A DNA stretch of 64,000 bases from Fusobacterium mortiferum ATCC 9817 (GTDB lineage Bacteria; Fusobacteriota; Fusobacteriia; Fusobacteriales; Fusobacteriaceae), in contig NZ_GL987994.1 in assembly GCF_000158195.2 (NCBI RefSeq), forward strand, positions 244,343 to 308,342, in the 5' to 3' direction. The notes beneath the pieces are model-generated. The model was not told the DNA's origin. It did no database searches and saw only the letters and a list, made by a program, of their open reading frames with translations. Position 1 is the stretch's first letter; each line of letters opens with the position of its first letter. The position numbers and the translations under genes are program-made. Shown piece by piece: positions 35,754 through 43,906 of this stretch.

Positions 35754-35972
35754 ATGGAGTATATAAAAATAATTAGTGGAGTTTTAGCAATATTTATAGG
35801 GTATCACAAATTTATACTCTCTCTACTAGATAGAAAGATAGACAAAGAGATCTGGGAAAGAGAGAAAAAACTTTTAGAGAGATTAGAGGAGGAGAATAGA
35901 AGGAATATGGTAGATGGAATAAAGAGAATAGAGGAGAGGATGGTGAGGATAGAGGAAAAATTAATGAGATAA
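35754..35972 (+). CDS. Holin-like protein: one TM helix plus coiled coil
   Basis: 72-residue protein with an N-terminal transmembrane helix (IISGVLAIFIGYHKFIL) and a long charged coiled coil (EREKKLLERLEEENRRNM and RIEERMVRIEEKLM). The layout resembles XhlA-like and other small holin-associated proteins, with the order reversed. The frame opens at GTG 35742, but ATG 35754 fits the GGGGG RBS at 35744-35748. It is paired with the M15 endolysin 0.6 kb upstream. A genuine holin activity is inference. Confidence 0.6.
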   Translation: MEYIKIISGVLAIFIGYHKFILSLLDRKIDKEIWEREKKLLERLEEENRRNMVDGIKRIEERMVRIEEKLMR

Positions 35973-36049
35973 AATTTGAAAAAGTACAAAAAATATAGTA
36001 TATATTGATTAAGGCATATTTTATTATAAAATTAAAAGGGGGCTATTCT

Positions 36050-36331
36050 ATGGTAAATATACAAAATCCAACTGAACTTTATATTTTAAAAAGATTAAAG
36101 GAACTTTCTGAAGAAGACCAATTATTGGCAGAAGAGATGGTAAGAAGTTTAGGTGAGTGGTGTAGAGTAGAGGAAGTAGCTAGCTATCTAAAGAAAAGTA
36201 CTAGGTCCATATACCAAAGGATAGCTAATGATGAGATAATAAGTAGGCATTATGGAAATAGTGTAATTATTTTTACTAGAAGTTTAATCTTTATTTTGGA
36301 AAAAAGAGAAAATTGGAAGCGATCTAAATAA
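36050..36331 (+). CDS. Excisionase-like helix-turn-helix protein
   Basis: 93-residue DNA-binding protein with an HTH_17/Xis-type motif (CRVEEVASYLKKSTRSIYQRI, then the wing ISRHYGNSVIIF). The upstream in-frame ATG at 36005 lacks an RBS, while ATG 36050 follows AAAGGGGG. Such proteins direct excision or regulate phage genes. No integrase accompanies it in the window. A terminator follows at 36360. It is the last phage-like gene before the TnpB homologue. Confidence 0.7.
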   Translation: MVNIQNPTELYILKRLKELSEEDQLLAEEMVRSLGEWCRVEEVASYLKKSTRSIYQRIANDEIISRHYGNSVIIFTRSLIFILEKRENWKRSK

Positions 36332-36359
36332 AAAAATTAAATCACTTCCGTAGATAAAG

Positions 36360-36404
36360 GATAGATTATGTAAAATTTGAAAGGTGCATAATCTATCTTT
36401 TTTT
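36360..36404 (+). terminator. Strong terminator ending the phage islet
   Basis: GATAGATTATG (36360-36370) pairs perfectly with CATAATCTATC (36387-36397), followed by TTTTTTTATTTTTT. A second, imperfect hairpin (GGAAG...CTTCC, 36315-36349) lies just before it. Confidence 0.85.
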
Positions 36405-36427
36405 ATTTTTTGTAAAAGTACATATTT

Positions 36428-36581
36428 TACTGAAAAAGCGTACTTTAAGTATATGTAATCAATTTATTTTACCCTTTTTTCTATTTTATGTCAATAGCCT
36501 TAACCTAAATAAGTAGAACTTTTTTTAAAAAATTATAATTTTTAAAACAAATTTTTAATACGTAAATTCGCTTTTTCAGTA
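36428..36581. repeat. 13-bp inverted repeats bracketing the TnpB-like leader
   Basis: TACTGAAAAAGCG (36428-36440) and its perfect complement CGCTTTTTCAGTA (36569-36581) enclose 128 bp of AT-rich, gene-free DNA. The left arm lies inside a second palindrome (AAAGTA...TACTTT, TACATA...TATGTA). It could be a remnant of an IS200/605-type left end or a regulatory hairpin for the TnpB-like gene, which starts 31 bp later. Confidence 0.55.
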
Positions 36582-36611
36582 TAAAAAGAACTCAAAAAAG
36601 GAGGAGTTTTT

Positions 36612-37712
36612 TTGGCTAACTATATAGTTCAATTTCCTTTGAAAGTAGAGAAGTATCAAGAGGATGTCCTTGAAAAAAGATTTAGGATAGGTAGGGATAT
36701 ATACAACTCTCTTTTGAGAAAGATGATGAAAAAATATGATGAGATGAGAAAGCAAAGAGTATATAGGGAGCTACTCCATGAGATAGCTAATACTGAGAAG
36801 AAAAAACCACTGTATAAAAAGCTAGAAACAATTAGAAAAGAGAGTGGATTTACAGAGTATGCTTTTCATAAAGAGGTAAAGGATATGCAGAAATTTTTTA
36901 AGCAGAATATAGATTCCTTTACAGCTCAAAAGATAGCTTCACAGGTGTGGAGAGCTTTTGAAAAGATGATGTATGGAAGCGGTCAGAGGGTACATTTTAA
37001 ACAGGAAGATGATTTCAAATCTCTTGAGGGAAAATCCAATGGAACAGGGATTAGATATATAGATGGATATATAGATTGGAAAGGACTTAGATTAAAAGTT
37101 CTAATTGATGAGGAAAACCACTATGAGAAAGAGGCTCTTAAAAGTGAGATAGCCTATTGTAGACTTATTAGAAAAAATATTCGTGGAAAACTCAAGTACT
37201 ATACACAGATAGTTTTTAAAGGTATGCCACCTAGAGAGATAGATAAGAAAACTGGAGAGTATAGAAAAAGAGTAGGTAGTGGAGAGGTAAAGGTAAAGAT
37301 AGGTAAGGAGTACCTTGTCTATGAAAAAGATGGGGAGTCTAAAGAGATAGAGCTAGCTGATAAAATTTACTCACTAGAGGTAAGAAGAAGAGAGCTCATC
37401 GAGAAGATAAATAGAAGAAAAAGAGAGGGGCTATCAACACTCAGTGTAAGACATAGAAAACTAGTAGAGGAGTTAAAAGAGGTATATAGAAAACAAAGTG
37501 ATGTGAGAAAGTACCAACATGAGTGCTTGAGTAATGAGATACTAAGCCTTGGAGATAGGGTAGAGATAGAGGAACTAGAGAGTGTACAAGAGGAGATTTA
37601 CTCTAAGGGAAAAGAGAGAAGAGTGAAGATAACTAGAAGTGGTAAGAGAGGAAATAGGGCTCCTAGAATGCTTGTGGAGATAATTGAAAGAAAACTAGAT
37701 TATAAAGAGTAA
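36612..37712 (+). CDS. Truncated, nuclease-dead TnpB homologue (TldR-like)
   Basis: 366-residue TnpB/IS605-OrfB relative. The N-terminal RNA-binding half is well kept (KRFRIGRDIYNSLL, FHKEVKDMQKFFKQNIDSF, KSNGTGIRYI, QIVFKG). The RuvC-I motif, normally VGIDLG, reads VKVKIG, so Lys229 replaces the catalytic Asp. RuvC-II keeps IEEL (Glu320). The protein stops at RKLDYKE, before the zinc finger and RuvC-III Asp; no remnant follows. Start is TTG 36612 after a near-perfect RBS (AAGGAGGAG). An open frame with two catalytic losses resembles the TldR guide-RNA repressors derived from TnpB. No TnpA is present. Confidence 0.75.
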   Translation: MANYIVQFPLKVEKYQEDVLEKRFRIGRDIYNSLLRKMMKKYDEMRKQRVYRELLHEIANTEKKKPLYKKLETIRKESGFTEYAFHKEVKDMQKFFKQNIDSFTAQKIASQVWRAFEKMMYGSGQRVHFKQEDDFKSLEGKSNGTGIRYIDGYIDWKGLRLKVLIDEENHYEKEALKSEIAYCRLIRKNIRGKLKYYTQIVFKGMPPREIDKKTGEYRKRVGSGEVKVKIGKEYLVYEKDGESKEIELADKIYSLEVRRRELIEKINRRKREGLSTLSVRHRKLVEELKEVYRKQSDVRKYQHECLSNEILSLGDRVEIEELESVQEEIYSKGKERRVKITRSGKRGNRAPRMLVEIIERKLDYKE

Positions 37713-37757
37713 ATTATTAGGTTTTGACATGAACCTAACTAGTAATAGTGAAAACTT

Positions 37758-37846
37758 CAAATGAAAAAGATTGGGCTATCACTCTTTAGAGAGGGATAGA
37801 AAGTCTTGAGTAGTGAGGAGTAAGAAGTGTCAGTACTTTTCATTTG
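37758..37846 (+). ncRNA. Structured segment after the TnpB-like gene, candidate guide RNA
   Basis: CAAATGAAAA (37758-37767) pairs perfectly with TTTTCATTTG (37837-37846), enclosing a hairpin CTATCACTCT-TTA-GAGAGGGATAG near 37776-37799. A smaller hairpin AGGTT...AACCT lies at 37720-37735. Position directly downstream of the gene is where TnpB/TldR guide RNAs lie. Scaffold end and guide cannot be fixed by eye. The 37713-37894 gap holds no ORF and may also carry the promoter of the polysaccharide operon, which I could not place. Confidence 0.5.
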
Positions 37847-37894
37847 TTTAAAAAAATATTTAACAGATAAATTGGGAATTGGAGAGAATTTTTT

Positions 37895-39259
37895 ATGAAA
37901 AGACAGGTAGCAAAAGTTGTAATGATAATAATGCAGTTTATTTTCTATTTTGTAGTGAATGAACTGTTTGATGTGCCAGATAGGATAATGTATAATACAT
38001 TTTTTATTTATCTGGCTTTAAATTTAACCAAAAATATGTATTCTTTTAAAACTATTCTAATATGGGAAGAATTGAGAAAACTCCTATTAGTTCATGCTGA
38101 GTATCTAATAATTATGCTTATTAATGACTTGGCTTTCTGGGGTATGAAATTTATTCCTGTACACCTTTTTGTAGGACTTACTTTTACATTCTTTAATATT
38201 TTCATAATTAGGTTTATAAGAACAGTATTTAGAAAAAATCTTGAGAAGAGCTTATTGATAATAGGGATAGGAAATACTGCTAATCAGATAACAAGGATAA
38301 TAAGAGATAATAATACCTTTACTATGTATAAACTACTTGGATATATCTCAGCTAATAGTATAGAGGGGGTAAATCAAGAGGTACATGTAGAAAAAGATAG
38401 AGTGATAGGTACTTATGAGGATTTGGATAAAATCCTAGATGAAAATAAGGTGAATGAGGTACTGATAGCTTTACCACTAGCAGATAATGAACAGATGGAA
38501 GAGATAATTAATAAGTTAGATGGTAGAGTGGATAAAATTAAGTTTATTCCAAGATTAAATGGCACATATACACTTAACTCAACAGTAGAGGACTATGATG
38601 GAATGATGGTGTTATCTACTTACAATGGAATGAATAAGAAAAGATATAAGATACTGAAAAGATGCTTTGATATCTTTGCTGGTAGTGTAGGTTGTGTAGT
38701 ATTAGGACTACTTTATTTAATCTTTGCTCCTAAGATAAAAAAAGATGGTGGAAAAGCAATATTTACTCAAAATAGAATTGGTAAAGATGTAAAACCATTT
38801 AAGATGTATAAGTTTAGAAGTATGTATGTAGATGCAGAAGAAAGATTACAAGAGTTATTAGAAAAAGATGAGAAGAAAAGAGAGGAATTCTATAGAACTT
38901 TCAAACTGAAAGATGACCCAAGAATAACTAAGGTAGGGGAGTTTTTAAGAAAAACTTCATTAGATGAGTTTCCACAGTTCTTGAATGTGATAAAGGGAGA
39001 GATGTCCTTTGTAGGACCTAGACCAGTGGTACAAAAAGAAGTAGATATGTACTATGGAAAAGAGAACGCAAGAAAGATATTTATGGTAAAACCAGGAATA
39101 ACTGGAATGTGGCAAGCTAATGGAAGGTCAGATGTAGAGGATTATGATTCAAGAATAGCTTTAGACTTATACTACATACGTAACTGGTCATTGTGGCTAG
39201 ATGTGATAATAACAGTTAAGACAATAAAGAATGTTATATATAGGAAGGGTGCATATTGA
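37895..39259 (+). CDS. Polyprenyl glycosylphosphotransferase (WbaP/CpsE type)
   Basis: 454-residue initiating enzyme of a surface polysaccharide; it loads a sugar-1-phosphate onto undecaprenyl phosphate. The N-terminal half has four or five membrane helices and a nucleotide-binding-like CoA_binding_3 domain (LLIIGIGNTANQITRII). The C-terminal half is the bacterial sugar transferase: KRCFDIFAGSVGCVVLGLL, IGKDVKPFKMYKFRSM, LRKTSLDEFPQFLNV, MSFVGPRP and PGITGMWQANGRSD. The sugar cannot be deduced. It opens the locus and overlaps the next start by one base. Confidence 0.92.
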   Translation: MKRQVAKVVMIIMQFIFYFVVNELFDVPDRIMYNTFFIYLALNLTKNMYSFKTILIWEELRKLLLVHAEYLIIMLINDLAFWGMKFIPVHLFVGLTFTFFNIFIIRFIRTVFRKNLEKSLLIIGIGNTANQITRIIRDNNTFTMYKLLGYISANSIEGVNQEVHVEKDRVIGTYEDLDKILDENKVNEVLIALPLADNEQMEEIINKLDGRVDKIKFIPRLNGTYTLNSTVEDYDGMMVLSTYNGMNKKRYKILKRCFDIFAGSVGCVVLGLLYLIFAPKIKKDGGKAIFTQNRIGKDVKPFKMYKFRSMYVDAEERLQELLEKDEKKREEFYRTFKLKDDPRITKVGEFLRKTSLDEFPQFLNVIKGEMSFVGPRPVVQKEVDMYYGKENARKIFMVKPGITGMWQANGRSDVEDYDSRIALDLYYIRNWSLWLDVIITVKTIKNVIYRKGAY

Positions 39260-40071
39260 TGAAAGAAAAAGTTTCAGTCTTGATGTCAATATATTTTAAG
39301 GAAAAGCCAGAATATTTTAGGGAGAGTTTAGAAAGTATAAAAAATCAAACATATGAAATAGATGAATTGGTTTTAGTAAAAGATGGTGCTTTAACAGATG
39401 GACTAGAAGAAGTAATAAAAAAGTATAAGGATGTATTAAATATAAAAGAAGTCCCTCTAGAAAAAAATGTAGGATTAGGATTAGCTTTAAGAGAAGGAAT
39501 ATTACATTGTTCTAATGAAATAGTAATTAGAATGGATAGCGATGATATTATGGATAATTCTAAAATAGAAGAGCAGATAAAAATATTTAAAGAAAATCCA
39601 GATTATATTTTAGTTGGAACAAATGCATATGATTTTAATAAAAATATAAAGGATATTTTATCAGAAAGAATTCTCCCAGAAAAAAATGATGAAATACTAA
39701 AATTTTCTAAAAGAAGATGTCCTTTTATACATGCAGGAATAGGATTTAAAAAAAGTTATGTATTAAAAGCTGGAAATTATGAAGATTGTTATTGGTTTGA
39801 AGATTATGATTTATTCCTAAGAATGTTAAAGTTGGGTAAAAGTTACAATATTCAAAAAAATCTTTTATATATTAGAAGTAATTTAGATGTTTATAAAAGA
39901 CGAGGCGGTTTAATTTATATAAAAAGAGAAATTAAAGCACTAACTAAATTTTATAAACGAGGGGATATTAATTTTTATTATTATATAACAAATATGATAA
40001 TAAGAATTGGAATTAGAGTTTGTGGAAATAAATTGAGAAGTTTGATATATAAGAAATTATTAAGGAGATAA
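39259..40071 (+). CDS. Family 2 glycosyltransferase (AmsE-like)
   Basis: 270-residue GT-A-fold glycosyltransferase. The N-terminal VSVLMSIYFKEKPEYFRESL, nucleotide-binding VKDGALTDGL and the metal-binding DSDD (RMDSDDIM, near residue 95) are typical of the AmsE-like branch of GT2. A TTG at 39256 is in frame, but ATG 39259, overlapping the upstream stop (tgATG), is the natural start. Donor and acceptor sugars are unknown. From this gene on, codon use becomes more A/T-rich. Confidence 0.88.
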   Translation: MKEKVSVLMSIYFKEKPEYFRESLESIKNQTYEIDELVLVKDGALTDGLEEVIKKYKDVLNIKEVPLEKNVGLGLALREGILHCSNEIVIRMDSDDIMDNSKIEEQIKIFKENPDYILVGTNAYDFNKNIKDILSERILPEKNDEILKFSKRRCPFIHAGIGFKKSYVLKAGNYEDCYWFEDYDLFLRMLKLGKSYNIQKNLLYIRSNLDVYKRRGGLIYIKREIKALTKFYKRGDINFYYYITNMIIRIGIRVCGNKLRSLIYKKLLRR

Positions 40072-40076
40072 ATATA

Positions 40077-41183
40077 ATGAAAATAATAGGAAAGATACTT
40101 TTAATCTTAATATTTAAAATATTTAATCTGTTTCCTATTAATAGGAAAAAAGTTATATTAGGGGAGTGTCCTGGAATAGGATTTGATGGAAATGTAAAGA
40201 GGGTATATGAAGAATTAAAAAAAAATAAAGATTTACAATTTATTTGTATTTCTTTAAAGAAACAAAAATTTGAATTTTGTGTAAAAGAAAAATTGAAACA
40301 ATACTCTGTATTGGAAATAAAAGGAATTTGGCATTTAGCAACCTCTGGATTTTGGTTTTCAGACTCTGTATTTTTTTCTTTTTTCCCACTAAAAAAAGAA
40401 CAAAACAACATACAACTTTGGCATGGAGCAGGTGCTTTTAAAAAATTTGGAAGAGATGTTAGTAGTGGGCTTAAGTATTACATTACTTTTTTGAGCGTTA
40501 GTTCAAATGAAGTAATTGATATTTATGCAAATGCTTTTAGAATTTCAAAAGAAAAAGTGAGAAATTTAGGTATACCAAGAGCAGACATCTTTTTTAGAGA
40601 AGAAGAAAAACAAAGGATAAGGGAAGAATTTTATAAGAATTATCCAGAATTAAAAAACAAAAAGATAATTCTATATGCACCAACTTTTAGAGATAATGAA
40701 AAAAATAAATTTAATTTAAAATTGGATATAGAATTAATGAAAGAAAATTTAGAAGGATTAAATTATATATTGTTATTAAAACTACATCCAGGAATAAAAA
40801 GTAAAGATATTCAAGTTGATAATAAATTTTCATATAATTTTTCTGATTATTCTAATACAGCAAATTTGTTAATCATTTCAGATATTTTGATAAGTGATTA
40901 TTCATCGATAATATTTGAATTTTCAATAATGAAGAAACCAATATTATTCTATGCGTATGATGTAGAAGAATATATAAGTGATAGAGGATTTTATTATAAT
41001 TATTATGATTTTATTCCTAATAAAATAAGTTATACAACAGAAGAAATAATAAAAGCAATTATAAATCAAGAGTGGGATTTAGAAAGAATAGAAAAATTTG
41101 CAAGATATTTCTTTAATCCTTTTGATGGGAACTCAACTGAGAGAGTTCTTAAAGAAGTTGGTTTATGGGAGGAAAATAAATGA
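40077..41183 (+). CDS. CDP-glycerol/ribitol glycerophosphotransferase-family protein
   Basis: 368-residue enzyme of the TagB/TagF (Glyphos_transf) family, which moves glycerol- or ribitol-phosphate from CDP onto an acceptor. Diagnostic pieces: IQLWHGAGAFKKFGRD, ILYAPTFRD, LLLKLHP, and ILISDYSSIIFEFSIMKKP with the following DRGFYY. The two genes that follow make CDP-ribitol, so ribitol phosphate is the likely substrate. The N-terminus is hydrophobic, in keeping with membrane attachment. It is 6 bp after the glycosyltransferase and overlaps tarI by four bases. Confidence 0.85.
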   Translation: MKIIGKILLILIFKIFNLFPINRKKVILGECPGIGFDGNVKRVYEELKKNKDLQFICISLKKQKFEFCVKEKLKQYSVLEIKGIWHLATSGFWFSDSVFFSFFPLKKEQNNIQLWHGAGAFKKFGRDVSSGLKYYITFLSVSSNEVIDIYANAFRISKEKVRNLGIPRADIFFREEEKQRIREEFYKNYPELKNKKIILYAPTFRDNEKNKFNLKLDIELMKENLEGLNYILLLKLHPGIKSKDIQVDNKFSYNFSDYSNTANLLIISDILISDYSSIIFEFSIMKKPILFYAYDVEEYISDRGFYYNYYDFIPNKISYTTEEIIKAIINQEWDLERIEKFARYFFNPFDGNSTERVLKEVGLWEENK

Positions 41184-41902
41184 TATTTGGAGCAATTTTA
41201 GCAGGTGGAACTGGAAGTAGAATGGGTTTAACTAATATGCCTAAGCAATTTTTAGAATTAGGAGATAAGCCTATTATTATTCATACATTACAAAAATTTT
41301 TATTAAATCTAAAGTTTGATGTTATATATTTAGGAGTTCATGAAAATTGGACTGGGTATATGGAGGATTTAATAGAAAAATATATAGTAGATGAAGAAAA
41401 TAAAAATAGAATAAAAATTATAAGTGGTGGAGCTGATAGAAACTCTACAATTATGAATATAGTAGAAGATATAGAAAAAAATTATATTTTGACTAATGAA
41501 GACATAATAGTAACACATGATGCAGTAAGACCATTTATCACATCAAGAATACTAGAAGAAAATATAGAAATATCGTTGAAATATGGAGCATGTGATACAG
41601 TAATTCCAGCAATAGATACAATAGTAGTTTCAGAAAATAATGAGATAATAAAAGAAATACCTAACAGACAATATATGTACCAAGGACAAACACCACAAAG
41701 TTTCAAGATATTAGAATTAAAAAATTTATATAATGAACTTTCTAAAGAGGAAAAAGAAATTTTAACAGATGCATGTAAAATTTTTGTGATAAAAGGTAAG
41801 GAGGTTCATTTAGTAAGAGGAGAAATTTCTAATTTGAAGATCACTACTCAAGAAGATTATAAAATAGCTCAAGCAATGATAGGAGTGAAATTAAATGATT
41901 AA
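41180..41902 (+). CDS. tarI: Ribitol-5-phosphate cytidylyltransferase
   Basis: 240-residue IspD-like cytidylyltransferase that makes CDP-ribitol. The motif AGGTGSRMG, LPKQF-like MPKQFLELGDKPIIIHT, GGADRNS and THDAVRPFI are intact, and the C-terminal ILTDACKIFVIKGKEVHLVRGE segment closely follows staphylococcal TarI rather than IspD. The adjacent TarJ-type reductase supports TarI over an isoprenoid role. It overlaps both neighbours by a few bases. Confidence 0.9.
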   Translation: MIFGAILAGGTGSRMGLTNMPKQFLELGDKPIIIHTLQKFLLNLKFDVIYLGVHENWTGYMEDLIEKYIVDEENKNRIKIISGGADRNSTIMNIVEDIEKNYILTNEDIIVTHDAVRPFITSRILEENIEISLKYGACDTVIPAIDTIVVSENNEIIKEIPNRQYMYQGQTPQSFKILELKNLYNELSKEEKEILTDACKIFVIKGKEVHLVRGEISNLKITTQEDYKIAQAMIGVKLND

Positions 41903-42908
41903 TTATGTATATCAATTAATATCTCCTAGGGTAATTTCTATAAAATATGAGAATTTAAATTTAGATGATAAAGTAATAGTAAAACCTTTATATATGGCTA
42001 TATGTCATGCTGACCAAAGATATTATACAGGTAATAGAGATAAAAAAGTATTAAGTAAAAAATTACCAATGGCTCTTATACATGAATGTTGTGGAGAGGT
42101 AGTAATTGATAGAAGTGGGAAATTTAAAAAAGGACAGAAAGTAGTCTTAATTCCAAATGTACCAGGACAATATAATAATGAAATATATGAAAATTATGGA
42201 GAGGGAGCTAAATTTTTATCGAGTGGTTATGATGGATTTATGAGAGAATATATAGATTTATCTAGTGATAGAATAGTTCCTTTTGATAATATTCCATTAG
42301 AAATAGCAACTATAACAGAGTTTGTAAGTGTAAGTGTTCATGCAACAGAAAGGTTTAAAAATATTTCTCACTCTAACAAAGAAGGGATAGGAATTTGGGG
42401 AGATGGAAGTTTAGCTTTTGTAACAGCGAATGTATTAAAAAAAGAATTTCCTAATTCTAAGATAATAGTATTTGGAAAAAATAGGGATAAGCTTTCTTTA
42501 TTTTCTTTTGTAGATAAGACAATATTAATTGATGAAATTCCAGTTGATTTAAAAATAAATCATGCTTTTGAATGTGTTGGAGGAGAAGGAAGTTTTTATG
42601 CTATTGATGATATCATAAAATATATAAAACCTCAAGGAACAGTTATGTTAATGGGGGTAAGTGAGAATAAGGTTGGAATAAATACAAGAGATATTTTAGA
42701 AAAAGGTTTAACTTTTGTAGGAAGTAGTCGTTCTGGATATCAAGATTTTGTAAGAGCTATAGAGATATTACAAGATGAAAAAGTTCAAAAAAGATTAAAA
42801 CTTATAATAGAAAATTATGGAGTAATAAAAAAGATTGAAGATATACACAAAGTATTTAATTTTGATTTAAATACTCCATTCAAAACTGTATTTAGATGGG
42901 AGATATAG
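41895..42908 (+). CDS. tarJ: Ribulose-5-phosphate reductase (TarJ)
   Basis: 337-residue zinc alcohol-dehydrogenase-like enzyme that reduces ribulose 5-phosphate to ribitol 5-phosphate with NADPH. It matches TarJ in MINYVYQLISPR, YMAICHADQRYYTGNRD, LIHECCGEVV, the Rossmann segment GIWGDGSLAFVTANVL and the late FECVGGEGS and LTFVGSSRSG. Cys/His metal ligands are present (CHAD, HECC). It overlaps tarI by eight bases, matching the paired tarIJ order of Gram-positive teichoic acid loci. Confidence 0.92.
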   Translation: MINYVYQLISPRVISIKYENLNLDDKVIVKPLYMAICHADQRYYTGNRDKKVLSKKLPMALIHECCGEVVIDRSGKFKKGQKVVLIPNVPGQYNNEIYENYGEGAKFLSSGYDGFMREYIDLSSDRIVPFDNIPLEIATITEFVSVSVHATERFKNISHSNKEGIGIWGDGSLAFVTANVLKKEFPNSKIIVFGKNRDKLSLFSFVDKTILIDEIPVDLKINHAFECVGGEGSFYAIDDIIKYIKPQGTVMLMGVSENKVGINTRDILEKGLTFVGSSRSGYQDFVRAIEILQDEKVQKRLKLIIENYGVIKKIEDIHKVFNFDLNTPFKTVFRWEI

Positions 42909-42910
42909 AA

Positions 42911-43906
42911 GTGCAAGAGATAAAAGTAAGTGTAATAGTGCCAATATATAATACAGAAAAATTTTTAAAAAAATGTATAGATAGTATAGTAAATCAAACT
43001 TTAGAAGAAATAGAAATAATACTAATAAATGATGGCTCAACAGATAATAGTCATAATATTTGTGAAGAGTATAGCAAAAAATATCCTCAAAAAATAAGAT
43101 ATATAAATAATAAAAATATAGGATGTAGTGCTAGTAGAAATTTAGGAATGAGTTTAGCTCAAGGAGAATATATAGCTTTTGTAGATAGTGATGATTATAT
43201 TGATAAAGAAATGTATCAAGAAATGTATGAAAAAGCTAAGAAAGAAAATTTAGATATAGTTGTTTGTGGAATAACTTATGTAAATCAAGAAACTAAAAAA
43301 AGAATATCATCTATTCCAAGTAATATAAGTAAAAAAAGTGACTATTTAATTTATAAAAATAGGATGGCTAATCCTGTAAATAAATTATATAGAAAAAACA
43401 TAATAAAAAATATATTATTTCCAATAGATACTCATTCAGGAGAAGATATAGTATTTTGTTATAAAAGTATATTGAAAGCTAAAAAGATAAATCATATAGA
43501 GAAATCATATTATTATTATATTTATCATGGAAATAATTCAATCTTTAATTTAGAAAAAAGATTAGGTATTTTTATTGCTTTCAAGGAGCTTTATATTTAT
43601 CTAAAAGATAATGATTATCTAAAAAATAAGGAGATAATAAAAAAGTTTTATGAGAATTTTAATTTTTATGCAATAAGAGGAGCATTTTTTATGTTATTAA
43701 ATCCTAAATTAGTATCGAATGAAGAATATGAAAAGTATGACAAGTTATTTTATAAAGAATTAAAAAAGATAAAGTTTCTTCCATTTAAATCAAAAGTATT
43801 AGTATATTATTATAGAAATATTATTTGGGGAATTAGAAAATTTAATTTATATGATATTTTAAAAAAAATTAAAAATAAAGTTGGAGAATTTTATGAAAGA
43901 AACTAA
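42911..43906 (+). CDS. Family 2 glycosyltransferase
   Basis: 331-residue GT2 enzyme with VSVIVPIYNTEKFLKKCIDS, INDGSTDNS and the metal motif FVDSDDY (GEYIAFVDSDDYID). The frame is open from ATG 42896 inside tarJ, but GTG 42911 fits the GGGAGA ribosome-binding site and starts at the usual distance from VSVIVP. The C-terminal part is helical and very Lys/Asn/Tyr-rich. Sugar specificity is not inferable. Its 3' end overlaps the Wzy gene by 14 bases. Confidence 0.87.
   Translation: MQEIKVSVIVPIYNTEKFLKKCIDSIVNQTLEEIEIILINDGSTDNSHNICEEYSKKYPQKIRYINNKNIGCSASRNLGMSLAQGEYIAFVDSDDYIDKEMYQEMYEKAKKENLDIVVCGITYVNQETKKRISSIPSNISKKSDYLIYKNRMANPVNKLYRKNIIKNILFPIDTHSGEDIVFCYKSILKAKKINHIEKSYYYYIYHGNNSIFNLEKRLGIFIAFKELYIYLKDNDYLKNKEIIKKFYENFNFYAIRGAFFMLLNPKLVSNEEYEKYDKLFYKELKKIKFLPFKSKVLVYYYRNIIWGIRKFNLYDILKKIKNKVGEFYERN

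Noticed and set aside
41180-41902. IspD (isoprenoid cytidylyltransferase)
   Set aside because: The C-terminal sequence and the adjacent tarJ-type gene indicate TarI.
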